This document shows positions 33,583-40,130 of a stretch of DNA of 40,130 nt, piece after piece (position 1 is the stretch's first letter; every line of letters begins with the position of its first letter). Under the pieces are notes generated by a model. That model ran no database searches, was not told the origin of the DNA, and saw nothing but the letters and a program-made list of their open reading frames with translations. The stretch lies in NCBI GenBank assembly GCA_041402045.1, contig JAWKSZ010000076.1:1-40130 (forward strand). The letters are read 5' to 3'. Both the position numbers and the translations under genes were made by a program. This stretch comes from JAGQRJ01 sp041402045. GTDB taxonomy: Bacteria > Planctomycetota > J058.

Positions 33583-35145
33583 TTACTCGGGCAGCTTCCC
33601 GACCACGCCGTCCAGGGGCATGCCTTCGCCGAGCGGGTGCTCGCCGGAGAGGTCGGTGAAGTCGACCACCGCCAGCCACGAGGGGCGGTCGCCGATCTGG
33701 CGGCGGATCGCCACCAGGTTCAGGGGCGGGCTCATGCCGTCGGAGCCGATCAGGCTGCGGATCGCCGCCAGCTCGCGGTCGGCGTGGCCCGGGCCGTCCT
33801 TGGCGATCAGCGCCTCGCCGTCGGGGAGCGCGAAGCGCAGGGAGCCGTCGGCGGCGCGGTAGACGCGGCCCTGCACGTCGACCACCGGGGCCTCGATCAG
33901 CAGGTAGTTCTGGTGCACGCGGCCGACGCGGCCGTCGGGGAGCAGCACGCTGTCGAACAGCGCCTCGCCGGCGTGGGCCAGCACGCTGACCACCGCGCCG
34001 TTCTGCAGCCGGGAGAAGGGGATCCCCCAGTCCTCGGCGTCCTGGGGCTCACCGCGCACCAGGAGCGGGTTACCGCGGGGGGTGAGCACGCGGCCGGTCT
34101 CGCTGTTGTTCAGGGCGTAGTCCAGGCTGGCGCGCAGCGACTCCGCCTCGAGGGTGGAGAGCGCGCCGAGCTCGACCTGGGTGTAGTTGCTGCGCAGCTC
34201 GCCCTGGGCGGCCCGCAGGCGCGCCGCCACCGAGGGGCAGCTCGCGTCCAGGCGCTCGAGGACCTCGTCCACCGTCGCCGCGTCGGCGCGCCAGGCGTCG
34301 TCGCGGAACAGCGCCAGGCGCTCCTCGATCGTGAGCGCGATCAGCGCCGCGCTGAACTGGTCTTCGAGCCCGATCAGGTACGCCTCGGCGTCCGGGGCCG
34401 GCGGCGCGCCGCCGAGGCCGTCCTCGGAGCGCGCGGGGTCCGCCGCGATCGCCGTGCGCAGGATCCCCTCGCGGTCGACGAGGTCACCCAGCTCGGCCCA
34501 GGTCAGGGTCGCGATCAAGGGGCCCACGACGTGGGGCGCGCCGAGCTGCTCGGGGCCCCAGAGGAAGGTCAGGCCCTCCGGCTCGGCGACCACCGAGCGC
34601 AGGTCGGCCACCCGAGGCCGGTGCACGAACAGGTCGGCGAACTCCGGGTAGCCCGCACGCAGGGTGCGCGCTACCGGGGCGAGCAGGGTCTGGGCGCCGC
34701 CCGCGAAGAACGCCTCGGGGGAGACGCGCTCGCCGCTGCGGGCGTCGAAGCTCACCGCGGAGAGCTCCAGGTTCGGGTGGGCGGCCCCGGCGTAGTAGGT
34801 CGAGACCGAGAGCGAGACCGAGATCAGCTCGCCGCTGACCACGCCCACGCCGGTGCCAACGTAGACCCCGTTGCTCCCTGGGAAGCCGGACTCGCCGGGG
34901 TCCTGGGTCAGGAGCTCCTGCATGGCCCGCTTGGGGGCGAAGGCCAGCTCGCGCAGGGCCTGGTTGATCCGGGCGCCCGCGGCGGACTCGAGGCCCTCGA
35001 CCTGGACGTAGTGCACCTCGAACTCGAGGTTCGTGGCCTCGTCCTTGCCGGACTCCTCGGAGAACACGACGGCGGGGTCTTGGGCGAAGGCGGCGCTGGC
35101 GCAGATCAGGGCAGCCAGCCAGGCAATGCGGGGGGACAGTCTCAT
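33583..35145 (-). CDS. Exported protein with DUF3298-like and SH3-like domains
   Basis: ATG 35145 has GAGG 5 nt upstream. The 520-residue product has a signal peptide (1-22, ending AFAQ). Residues about 40-240 resemble the DUF4163/DUF3298 pair found in RsiV-type proteins: FEVHYVQVEGL, then SLSVSTYYAGAAHPN with DARSGERVSPEAFF, then GPEQLGAPHVVGPLIATLTW. A helical middle follows. Residues about 355-420 look like an SH3-type domain (LVRGEPQ, LQNGAVVSVL, DGRVGRVHQNYL). The last 100 residues are unassigned. DUF3298 domains bind extracellular ligands such as lysozyme in RsiV, but no sigma-factor gene is adjacent, so a sensor role is only one possibility. Terminator at 33508-33535. Confidence 0.82.
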   Translation of the reverse strand: MRLSPRIAWLAALICASAAFAQDPAVVFSEESGKDEATNLEFEVHYVQVEGLESAAGARINQALRELAFAPKRAMQELLTQDPGESGFPGSNGVYVGTGVGVVSGELISVSLSVSTYYAGAAHPNLELSAVSFDARSGERVSPEAFFAGGAQTLLAPVARTLRAGYPEFADLFVHRPRVADLRSVVAEPEGLTFLWGPEQLGAPHVVGPLIATLTWAELGDLVDREGILRTAIAADPARSEDGLGGAPPAPDAEAYLIGLEDQFSAALIALTIEERLALFRDDAWRADAATVDEVLERLDASCPSVAARLRAAQGELRSNYTQVELGALSTLEAESLRASLDYALNNSETGRVLTPRGNPLLVRGEPQDAEDWGIPFSRLQNGAVVSVLAHAGEALFDSVLLPDGRVGRVHQNYLLIEAPVVDVQGRVYRAADGSLRFALPDGEALIAKDGPGHADRELAAIRSLIGSDGMSPPLNLVAIRRQIGDRPSWLAVVDFTDLSGEHPLGEGMPLDGVVGKLPE

Positions 35146-35289
35146 GGGGGCCTCGTGCCAGAGCGGTAGTGCATCTCGCGGGCCAAGCCTGGGCCACCGT
35201 GAACACGGCCTTTACGCGGGGACGTCCCACGGGTGTCCAGCCAGGACGCAGTGCAGGTCAGTTGCGACCCAGCACGGGCAACGAGGTCG

Positions 35290-36132
35290 TTACACCACGT
35301 CGCGGAGCGTCAGCCGGGTCGCGGCGAGGTAGGTCGCCCCCGCCGCCCACAGGCACGAGCTCCAGGCGACCCGCGGCAGGTCCTCTTCGAACTCGCGCAG
35401 CTTGCCCGTGTATTGGTTGGCCAGGTCGCTCACGAGCTGGAAGGGCAGCCCCAGCTGGTCCACGAAGCTGTAGTCGCTGAACGAGCCCAGGAGCGAGCCC
35501 GCCGCCGAGAGCAGGACCAGCCCGCCGATCGCCGCGCCGGTGGCGTGCCCCGGGTGATCGACCAGGGTCGAGACGAGCGTCCCTGCCGCGATCAACGCCA
35601 GGAGCGGGAGCACGCTGACCGCGGTGGCGCCGAGCACGAACCCGCGCATGTCGCCGAAGGTGTGCGCCACGCGGTCGGGGAACAACGGATCGACCACGTC
35701 GTAGAGCCCGAAGCTGAGCTCCGCGCTGAGGGTGGCCGCGAGCACGGCGGCGAAGAGCGCCAGCGCGCACAGGCTCCACAGCGCGAGGACCTTGGCGACG
35801 ACCCACTCCGCGCGACGCACCGGGCGCGCGCACACCACCCGCAGCGTGCCCCAGCTCGCCTCCTCCGCCACCGAGCTCGCCGAGAGCACGACCGCGAGCA
35901 GCCAGATCAGCGCGCTCGCCCGGGACACGCTGCCCGCGAGCACCGTCCAGCCGTTCTGGAACGCGTCGACCTCGGCCCCTTCCCGGGCGGCCTTGGCGGC
36001 GGCGGCCAGCCCGCTCAGCCCGGGCCCCGCCAGCGCCAGGAGCACGACCCCCAGCGCGCCGACCCACACCAGCTTGCGGGCCAGGAGCTTCTGCAGCTCG
36101 ACGACGTACAGCGTGCGCAGGCGCCCGATCAC
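35290..36132 (-). CDS. ABC-2 type transporter permease
   Basis: This 280-residue protein starts at GTG 36132, overlapping the ATPase stop (GTGA), so the two are translationally coupled. It shows about six hydrophobic segments: one near residues 20-42, others around 85-110, 128-150, 180-205, 215-235 and 258-275. The short motif RPVRRAEWVVAKVLAL, typical of ABC-2 permeases, lies after the second segment. With the ATPase it forms a two-gene exporter, probably a dimer of each subunit. The substrate (drug, lipid, peptide or polysaccharide) is unknown. Confidence 0.88.
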   Translation of the reverse strand: MIGRLRTLYVVELQKLLARKLVWVGALGVVLLALAGPGLSGLAAAAKAAREGAEVDAFQNGWTVLAGSVSRASALIWLLAVVLSASSVAEEASWGTLRVVCARPVRRAEWVVAKVLALWSLCALALFAAVLAATLSAELSFGLYDVVDPLFPDRVAHTFGDMRGFVLGATAVSVLPLLALIAAGTLVSTLVDHPGHATGAAIGGLVLLSAAGSLLGSFSDYSFVDQLGLPFQLVSDLANQYTGKLREFEEDLPRVAWSSCLWAAGATYLAATRLTLRDVV

Positions 36133-37058
36133 GCGGCGCCCTCCTCCGCCGTCTCGGCGGCGAACAGGTCCTCCAGGGTGCGCCGTCGCGGCGCGAGCCG
36201 CGAGACCGCGACCCCGGCCTCGACCAGGCCGCGGTTCACCGCGTCGGGGGTCGTGCCCTGGAGCTCGACCAGGAGCTCGCCGGCGGCCTCCTCGCGGACC
36301 TCGCCCACTCCCTGTTGCGCGTCGAGCCAGCCCCGGGCCGCCGCGACGTCGTCCACCCGCAGCTCGAGGAACGCATGGTCGGGCTCGAGCAGCGCGCCCA
36401 CGGGTCCGTCGAGCACCTTCTGCCCGCCGCGCATGAGCACCACGTGATCGCAGGAGACCTCGACCTCGTGCAGCATGTGGCTGCTCACGAGCACGGTCTT
36501 GCCCTCGCGCTCGGCGAGCTCGCGGATCAGCCGCCGCACGAGCAGCACCGCCGGCGGGTCGAGGCCGTTGAGCGGCTCGTCGAGGAGCACGAACTCGGGG
36601 TCGTGCAGGATCGCCGCCGCCAGCCCCAGGCGCTGCTTCATGCCGGTCGAGTAGCCGGCGGTGCGGTCCTCGCCGCGGTCCCCGAGCCCCACCCGCTCGA
36701 GGGTCGCCTGGATCCGCGCCGCGTCGACCCCGCCGCTGAGCTTGCCCAGGAGCTGGAGGTTCTTGCGCGCGCTGAGGTGCGGGTAGAACGCCGGCGCTTC
36801 GATCAGGCAGCCCACCCGCTTGAGGACGTGCAGCCGCGCGTCCCGCAGCGGCGCGCCGAACAGGCGCACCGCCCCCGCCGTCGGGCGCAACAGCCCGAGC
36901 AGCATGCGCAGGGTCGTGGACTTGCCCGCGCCGTTGGGGCCCAGGAGCCCGCACACCGTGCCGCGGGGGATCGCGAGGTCCAGCTCGCGCACAGCCCAGC
37001 GCCGGCCAAAGCGCTTGCTCAGCGCCTCGGCCTGCACGACATACTCCGTCGAGTTCAC
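36129..37058 (-). CDS. ABC transporter ATP-binding protein
   Basis: The start is GTG 37058 with only a weak ribosome site. The 309-residue product has Walker A GPNGAGKST (40-48), the signature YSTGMKQR (136-143, replacing LSGGQ), Walker B FVLLDEP (156-162) and a switch His (His194 in SSH). The Q-loop region reads LIEAPAFYPHLSARKNL, with Glu where many ABC proteins have Gln, as is common in the BcrA/NatA-like exporters. A C-terminal extension of about 90 residues resembles those of that group. It energises the permease encoded directly downstream. Confidence 0.93.
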   Translation of the reverse strand: MNSTEYVVQAEALSKRFGRRWAVRELDLAIPRGTVCGLLGPNGAGKSTTLRMLLGLLRPTAGAVRLFGAPLRDARLHVLKRVGCLIEAPAFYPHLSARKNLQLLGKLSGGVDAARIQATLERVGLGDRGEDRTAGYSTGMKQRLGLAAAILHDPEFVLLDEPLNGLDPPAVLLVRRLIRELAEREGKTVLVSSHMLHEVEVSCDHVVLMRGGQKVLDGPVGALLEPDHAFLELRVDDVAAARGWLDAQQGVGEVREEAAGELLVELQGTTPDAVNRGLVEAGVAVSRLAPRRRTLEDLFAAETAEEGAA

Positions 37059-37079
37059 GGGGTCCCCACTTGGGTGCCT

Positions 37080-37085
37080 ATCCTA
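37080..37085 (-). promoter_or_regulatory. Possible -10 element (TAGGAT) for the ABC operon
   Basis: On the minus strand TAGGAT lies 21 bp before the GTG at 37058, predicting a leader of about 15 nt. No clear -35. Same hexamer as before the nitroreductase gene. Confidence 0.35.
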
Positions 37086-37237
37086 CGCAGAGATTCCTTG
37101 CTGCGCGTCGCGGGGACATACACGCGTGCCGCCGCACCCAGCGGCGTCACCGCCGTGCGCCACGGGGGAGGCTCGGCGAGCGCCGAGTCGCGGCGGGTCC
37201 CCCTCGGGGACCGGAGAGGTGGAGGGACGCACATACC

Positions 37238-37296
37238 GGGAGCAGCAAGCTGCTCCCCTACGGTCGTGCGGAGCGGGCCAGGGGGGCCCGCTCCGC
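37238..37296. other. Two strong adjacent stem-loops upstream of the ABC operon
   Basis: GGGAGCAGC, AA and GCTGCTCCC (37238-37257) form a perfect stem. Immediately beyond, 37268-37296 forms a 12-bp perfect stem with loop AGGGG (GGAGCGGGCC against GGCCCGCTCC, plus one GC pair at each base). They lie about 150 bp upstream of the predicted ABC promoter in the long gene-free stretch 37059-38405. They may insulate the operon from transcription through the repeat array. No coding sequence is seen between 37097 and 37440. Confidence 0.6.
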
Positions 37297-37548
37297 CAGA
37301 GACCGAGGCGCGCGGCGGGACGTCACCCACCGTGGCGCGACCCGCGAGCGCCGAACCCGCGAACGCGCAGCGTGGGGCCGCGAGGTCGGTGGGGTGAGTC
37401 GCGGGCCGCCGGCGAGCGCGAGGACCGAGTGGTTTTCCTAGCGCCGCTGCGGCGCGGCCGGCGAGGGGCCGAGCGCGAGCGCGGTGGGCGAGGCTCGAGC
37501 GGGGCGTCCCGTGATGCGCCCGCGGGGCGGCTGCCGGCGAGGAGTTGT

Positions 37549-38340
37549 GCCGCGAGCGGGTGTTCCGTGGACGCGCGCCAGTAGGGGCGGCCGGCGAGGG
37601 CTGTGCTGCGCGCGCGAGTCCTTGATCGGAGCGTTTCTCCGCGCGGCCGGCTTGTGCCGCGAGCGGCGCTGCCCGCGGCGCGGATGGCGAGGGGCTGTGC
37701 CGCGAGCGCGAGTCCCGAGTGGAGCGCCGCGCGGCGCGGCCGGCTGTGCCGCGGGCGGGACGTCCCTGCTGCTGCCGCGGCGCGGCCGGCGAGGGGCTGT
37801 GCCGCGAGCGCGAGGCCCGAGCGGAGCGTCCGCGGCGCGGCCGGCCGTGCCGCGAGCGGGACGTCCCCCTGGGCGCGCCCGCGGCGCGGCCGGCGGCGGC
37901 GAAAGCCGCGAGCGCGAGGCCTGTGCGGAGCGCCCCTAGCGCGTCTCCGGCGCGGCCGGCGGGCGGCGAAGCCGCGAGCGCGAGCCCGTGCGGAGCGCCC
38001 TTAAGCGCGTCTCCGGCGGGCCGGCGGTGGCGGCGAAGCCGCGAGCGCGAGGCCCGAGCGGAGCGCCCCCTGCGCGTCTCCGGCGCGGCCGGCGGCGGCG
38101 GAAGCCGCGAGCGCGAGGCCCGTGCGGAGCGCCCCTTAGCGCGTCTCCGGCGCGGCCGGCGAGCGGCGAAGCCGCGAGCGCGCGAGGCCCGCGGAGCGCC
38201 CCCTAGCGCGTCTCCGGCGTGGCCGGCGGCGGCGAAGCCGCGAGCGCGAGGCCCGTGCGGAGCGCCTAGCGCGTCTCCGGCGCGGCCGGCGAGCGGCGAA
38301 GCCGCGAAGGCGCGCTGGCCGCGAAGCGCCGGCGAGCCCC
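37549..38340. repeat. GC-rich tandem repeat array, 64-67 bp unit, between rho and the ABC operon
   Basis: GCCGCGAGCG or a close variant occurs at 37549, 37656, 37699, 37748, 37801, 37849, 37905, 37971, 38038, 38104, 38171, 38237 and 38301. The last seven are spaced 66, 67, 66, 67, 66 and 64 bp; earlier ones are degenerate at mostly 43-56 bp. A unit reads roughly GGCGGCGAAGCCGCGAGCG, then GAGGCCCGTGCGGAGCGCC, then TAGCGCGTCTCCGGCGCGGCC. Each good unit contains a short hairpin (GGC and GCC around GAA, GAAA or GGAA). Unit lengths shift frame between copies, so the open frames across it are not genes. Confidence 0.85.
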
Positions 38341-38377
38341 TTGGGGGTGAGCCCGAGCAGCTTTGCTGCGAGGGCGA

Positions 38378-38398
38378 GGGGGTCTGGGACAGACCCCC
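38378..38398 (-). terminator. Stem-loop 7 bp after rho
   Basis: On the minus strand GGGGGTCTG, TCC and CAGACCCCC form a 9-bp stem just after the rho stop codon (38406). No T-run follows, but position and strength fit a 3'-end structure. Transcription would otherwise enter the repeat array. Confidence 0.6.
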
Positions 38399-38405
38399 CA
38401 TAAAA

Positions 38406-39719
38406 TCAGTACACCGACTGCTTTTGGAGCATGAGCAGGAGCTCGGGGTTGCTCGAGGTCTTGCGGACCTGCTCCTTCAGCGTCTCCATGGCGCGCTGGG
38501 GCGAGGCGCGCACCAGCCCGCGGCGCAGGAGGTTGATCAGCTGGAACTCGTGGGGGTCGCGCAGGTATTCCTCGCGGCGGGTGCCCGAGTCCTTGATGTT
38601 GATCGCGGGGAAGGTCCGCATGTCGGCCAGGTCGCGGGAGAGCACGAGCTCTGCGTTGCCGGTGCCCTTGAACTCCTCGAAGATCACCTGGTCCATCTTC
38701 GAGCCGGTGTCCACGAGCACGGTGGCAATGTTCGTGATCGAGCCGCCGCCCTCGAAGCAGCGCGCGGCGCCGAACAGCTCGCGCGGCTTCTGCATGGCGC
38801 TGGAGTCGAGGCCGCCCGAGAGCGTGCGCCCGCTGCGCCCGCGCTCGGTGTTGAAGGCCCGGGCCATGCGGGTCATGGAGTCGATCAGCACGACCACGTC
38901 GCGCCCGGCCTCGGCCAGGCGCTTGACCCGCTCGAGCACCATTTCGCTCACGTTGACGTGGGCCACGGCGTCCATGTCGAGCGAGCTCGCGATCACCTCG
39001 GCCTTGGTGCAGGTCCGAGTGAAGTCCGTGACCTCCTCCGGACGCTCGTCCACCAGCAACACGATCACCTCGGTGTTGGGGTGGTTCTCGCTGATCGCGT
39101 TGGCCAGCTTGTGCAGGATCACGGTCTTGCCCGTGCGCGGCGGGGCCACGATCAGGTAGCGCTGCCCGAAGCCGATCGGGGTCGCCAGGTCCACGATCCG
39201 CAGGGTGGGGTCGTTGTCCCGGGTCTCGAGCACGATCCGCCGGTTGGGGTTGATCGAGACCATGCCCTTGAAGTGCGGGCGCTTCTTGGCGACGTCCGGC
39301 GGGTCGCCGTCGACGCTCACGACCTTGTCCACCGGGCGCTTGCGCTTGTTGCGCCCGCCGCGGCTGACCTCGGCCACGATGTACTGCCCGCCGCGCAGCT
39401 TGTGGCGCTTGATCACCCCGGCGGGGACGAAGGGGTCGCCGCTGCCGCCGAGGTAGCTGTTCTTCTTCTGGCGGAGGAAGCCGAAGCCGTCCTTGGCCAC
39501 GAACAGGAGGCCCTCGACGGTGGGGACCTCGCGCTCGCGGCGCTCGCGACCGCCGTCGTCGCCGCCCTCCTCCCCGTCGCTGTCGTCCTGCGAGGCGTTG
39601 TCGCCGCCGCTGCCGCCGCCCTGGCCGCCGCCGCCGCCCTGGCCGCCGCTGCGCCGCCGCCGCCGACGACGCCGACGCCGCCGTCCGCCGCCTTGGCCGG
39701 AACCGTTTCCTTCGCTCAT
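38406..39719 (-). CDS. rho: Transcription termination factor Rho with Arg/Gly-rich N-terminus
   Basis: ATG 39719 has GAGG 5 nt upstream. The 437-residue protein carries the cold-shock-like RNA-binding domain (about 66-125; KDGFGFLRQKKNSYLGG), Walker A APPRTGKT (192-199), the catalytic DERPEEVTDF (224-233) and Walker B VVVLIDSMTR (275-284). The R-loop/Q-loop region TGSKMDQVIFEEFKGTGN follows, then SGTRREE. Rho is the hexameric RNA helicase that ends transcription of untranslated RNA. The usual N-terminal helical RHO_N domain is replaced by about 60 residues of low complexity, including 11 consecutive Arg (13-23), Gly/Gln repeats and an acidic patch. Similar disordered insertions are known in high-GC Rho proteins and can add RNA affinity. 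A gene-free 211-bp gap separates it from the divergent gene. Confidence 0.96.
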   Translation of the reverse strand: MSEGNGSGQGGGRRRRRRRRRRRSGGQGGGGGQGGGSGGDNASQDDSDGEEGGDDGGRERREREVPTVEGLLFVAKDGFGFLRQKKNSYLGGSGDPFVPAGVIKRHKLRGGQYIVAEVSRGGRNKRKRPVDKVVSVDGDPPDVAKKRPHFKGMVSINPNRRIVLETRDNDPTLRIVDLATPIGFGQRYLIVAPPRTGKTVILHKLANAISENHPNTEVIVLLVDERPEEVTDFTRTCTKAEVIASSLDMDAVAHVNVSEMVLERVKRLAEAGRDVVVLIDSMTRMARAFNTERGRSGRTLSGGLDSSAMQKPRELFGAARCFEGGGSITNIATVLVDTGSKMDQVIFEEFKGTGNAELVLSRDLADMRTFPAINIKDSGTRREEYLRDPHEFQLINLLRRGLVRASPQRAMETLKEQVRKTSSNPELLLMLQKQSVY

Positions 39720-39918
39720 GAATGCCTCGATCGGGGCCTGGCCGGGTCGAGCCGCAGCGCAGGCGGGGGGGCGCGCGCGATCCTTCGCGCGCGGGGGCCC
39801 TCGACGGGCCCAGGGAGCGGGCTCCCTGCCTCGACTCTCGCCGAAGCCGGGGGCGGACGCAAGGGTTTCGTCAGGGACGCGCGCGATCGAAGGGCCTGAT
39901 CGGGTGCACGCCGGGGCG

Positions 39919-39924
39919 TATGAT
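39919..39924 (+). promoter_or_regulatory. Possible -10 element (TATGAT) giving a leaderless transcript
   Basis: TATGAT ends 6 bp before GTG 39931, so transcription would start at or next to the start codon. No ribosome site precedes the GTG. No good -35 is visible. Confidence 0.4.
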
Positions 39925-39930
39925 CCGGGG

Positions 39931-40130
39931 GTGACTGCCGCCGAGATCCCTCCGCACCACGAAGCCGACCTGCTCGCCGCCTGGGGGCGGCTGGTCGCCT
40001 GCGGGGCCGACGTGGCCCAGGTGCGCGCCGCCCTCTCCCAGGAGCCCCGCTTCGCGCGCTTCGCCTCGCTGTTCCGCGAGGAGGAGGACGAGGACCCGGT
40101 GCCCGAGTTGACCCCCTGGGTGCGGGTCCT
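39931..40130 (+). CDS. Hypothetical protein, N-terminal 66 codons only
   Basis: An open frame starts at GTG 39931 and runs off the right edge. The visible part (MTAAEIPPHHEADLLAAWG, then GADVAQVRAALSQEPRFARF, then an acidic REEEDEDP stretch) is helical, with base use like neighbouring genes. It has no signal peptide. The family cannot be assigned from this fragment. It diverges from rho. Confidence 0.6.
   Translation, partial: MTAAEIPPHHEADLLAAWGRLVACGADVAQVRAALSQEPRFARFASLFREEEDEDPVPELTPWVRV

Noticed and set aside
37549..38340. CRISPR array.
   Set aside because: The units are tandem and alike over their whole length, with no unique spacers, and there are no cas genes.
37055..39899. Long open frames across the repeat array (448 codons minus; 726 codons plus, reaching into rho).
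   Set aside because: Unit lengths of 64-67 bp break any common peptide repeat, the products are low-complexity, and the plus frame runs antisense to rho. They are open only because stops are rare at this GC content.

Overview
The window is about 72-73% GC, with long, densely packed coding regions and extreme third-position GC. Its gene content points to a member of the Planctomycetota or a similar phylum with a complex envelope. It has giant exported proteins, two large DUF3857/transglutaminase-like proteins, an NPCBM-domain protein, prepilin-like proteins, a YfhO-like membrane protein and a Rho factor whose N-terminus is Arg/Gly-rich. The assignment is inferred from style and domains only; Myxococcota is an alternative. 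I recognise no phage, insertion sequence, CRISPR array, rRNA or tRNA.

Left part (1-9.8 kb, minus strand): two consecutive genes encode very large exported, membrane-anchored, beta-rich proteins that are paralogues of each other. The second runs off the left edge and carries the ectodomain twice. Divergently (9.9-12.3 kb, plus) lie a HEAT-repeat lipoprotein and a second lipoprotein. A 230-bp array of five phased GGTCGACC palindromes follows. Next comes a tight plus-strand operon (12.7-21.6 kb): an NPCBM protein, a DUF3857/transglutaminase protein with an intact Cys-His-Asp triad, and a paralogue that has lost all three catalytic residues. Most of this first half looks like envelope or extracellular machinery.

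Middle (21.6-31.7 kb): a gene-free cluster of GAGCTC-centred repeats in both orientations is followed by a DUF1893 gene overlapping a PaaI-type thioesterase. Then come two prepilin-like genes with a small single-pass membrane protein, a YfhO-like protein, a GGDEF protein, a Dps/ferritin-like protein and, convergently, a secreted Ig-plus-TULIP-like protein. From about 26.2 to 30.5 kb the conserved protein sequence jumps frame at many places. This looks like clustered single-base sequence errors, although decay cannot be excluded.

Right part (31.7-40.1 kb): a nitroreductase, an unrecognised minus-strand gene, a 36-bp long inverted repeat, a secreted DUF3298/SH3-like protein, an ABC-2 exporter (permease and ATPase), a roughly 0.8-kb array of 64-67-bp GC-rich repeats with hairpins, rho, and the start of a plus-strand gene cut by the right edge.

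The strongest candidates for something undescribed are the giant duplicated-ectodomain pair, the active/dead transglutaminase pair, the phased palindrome array and the repeat array downstream of rho.
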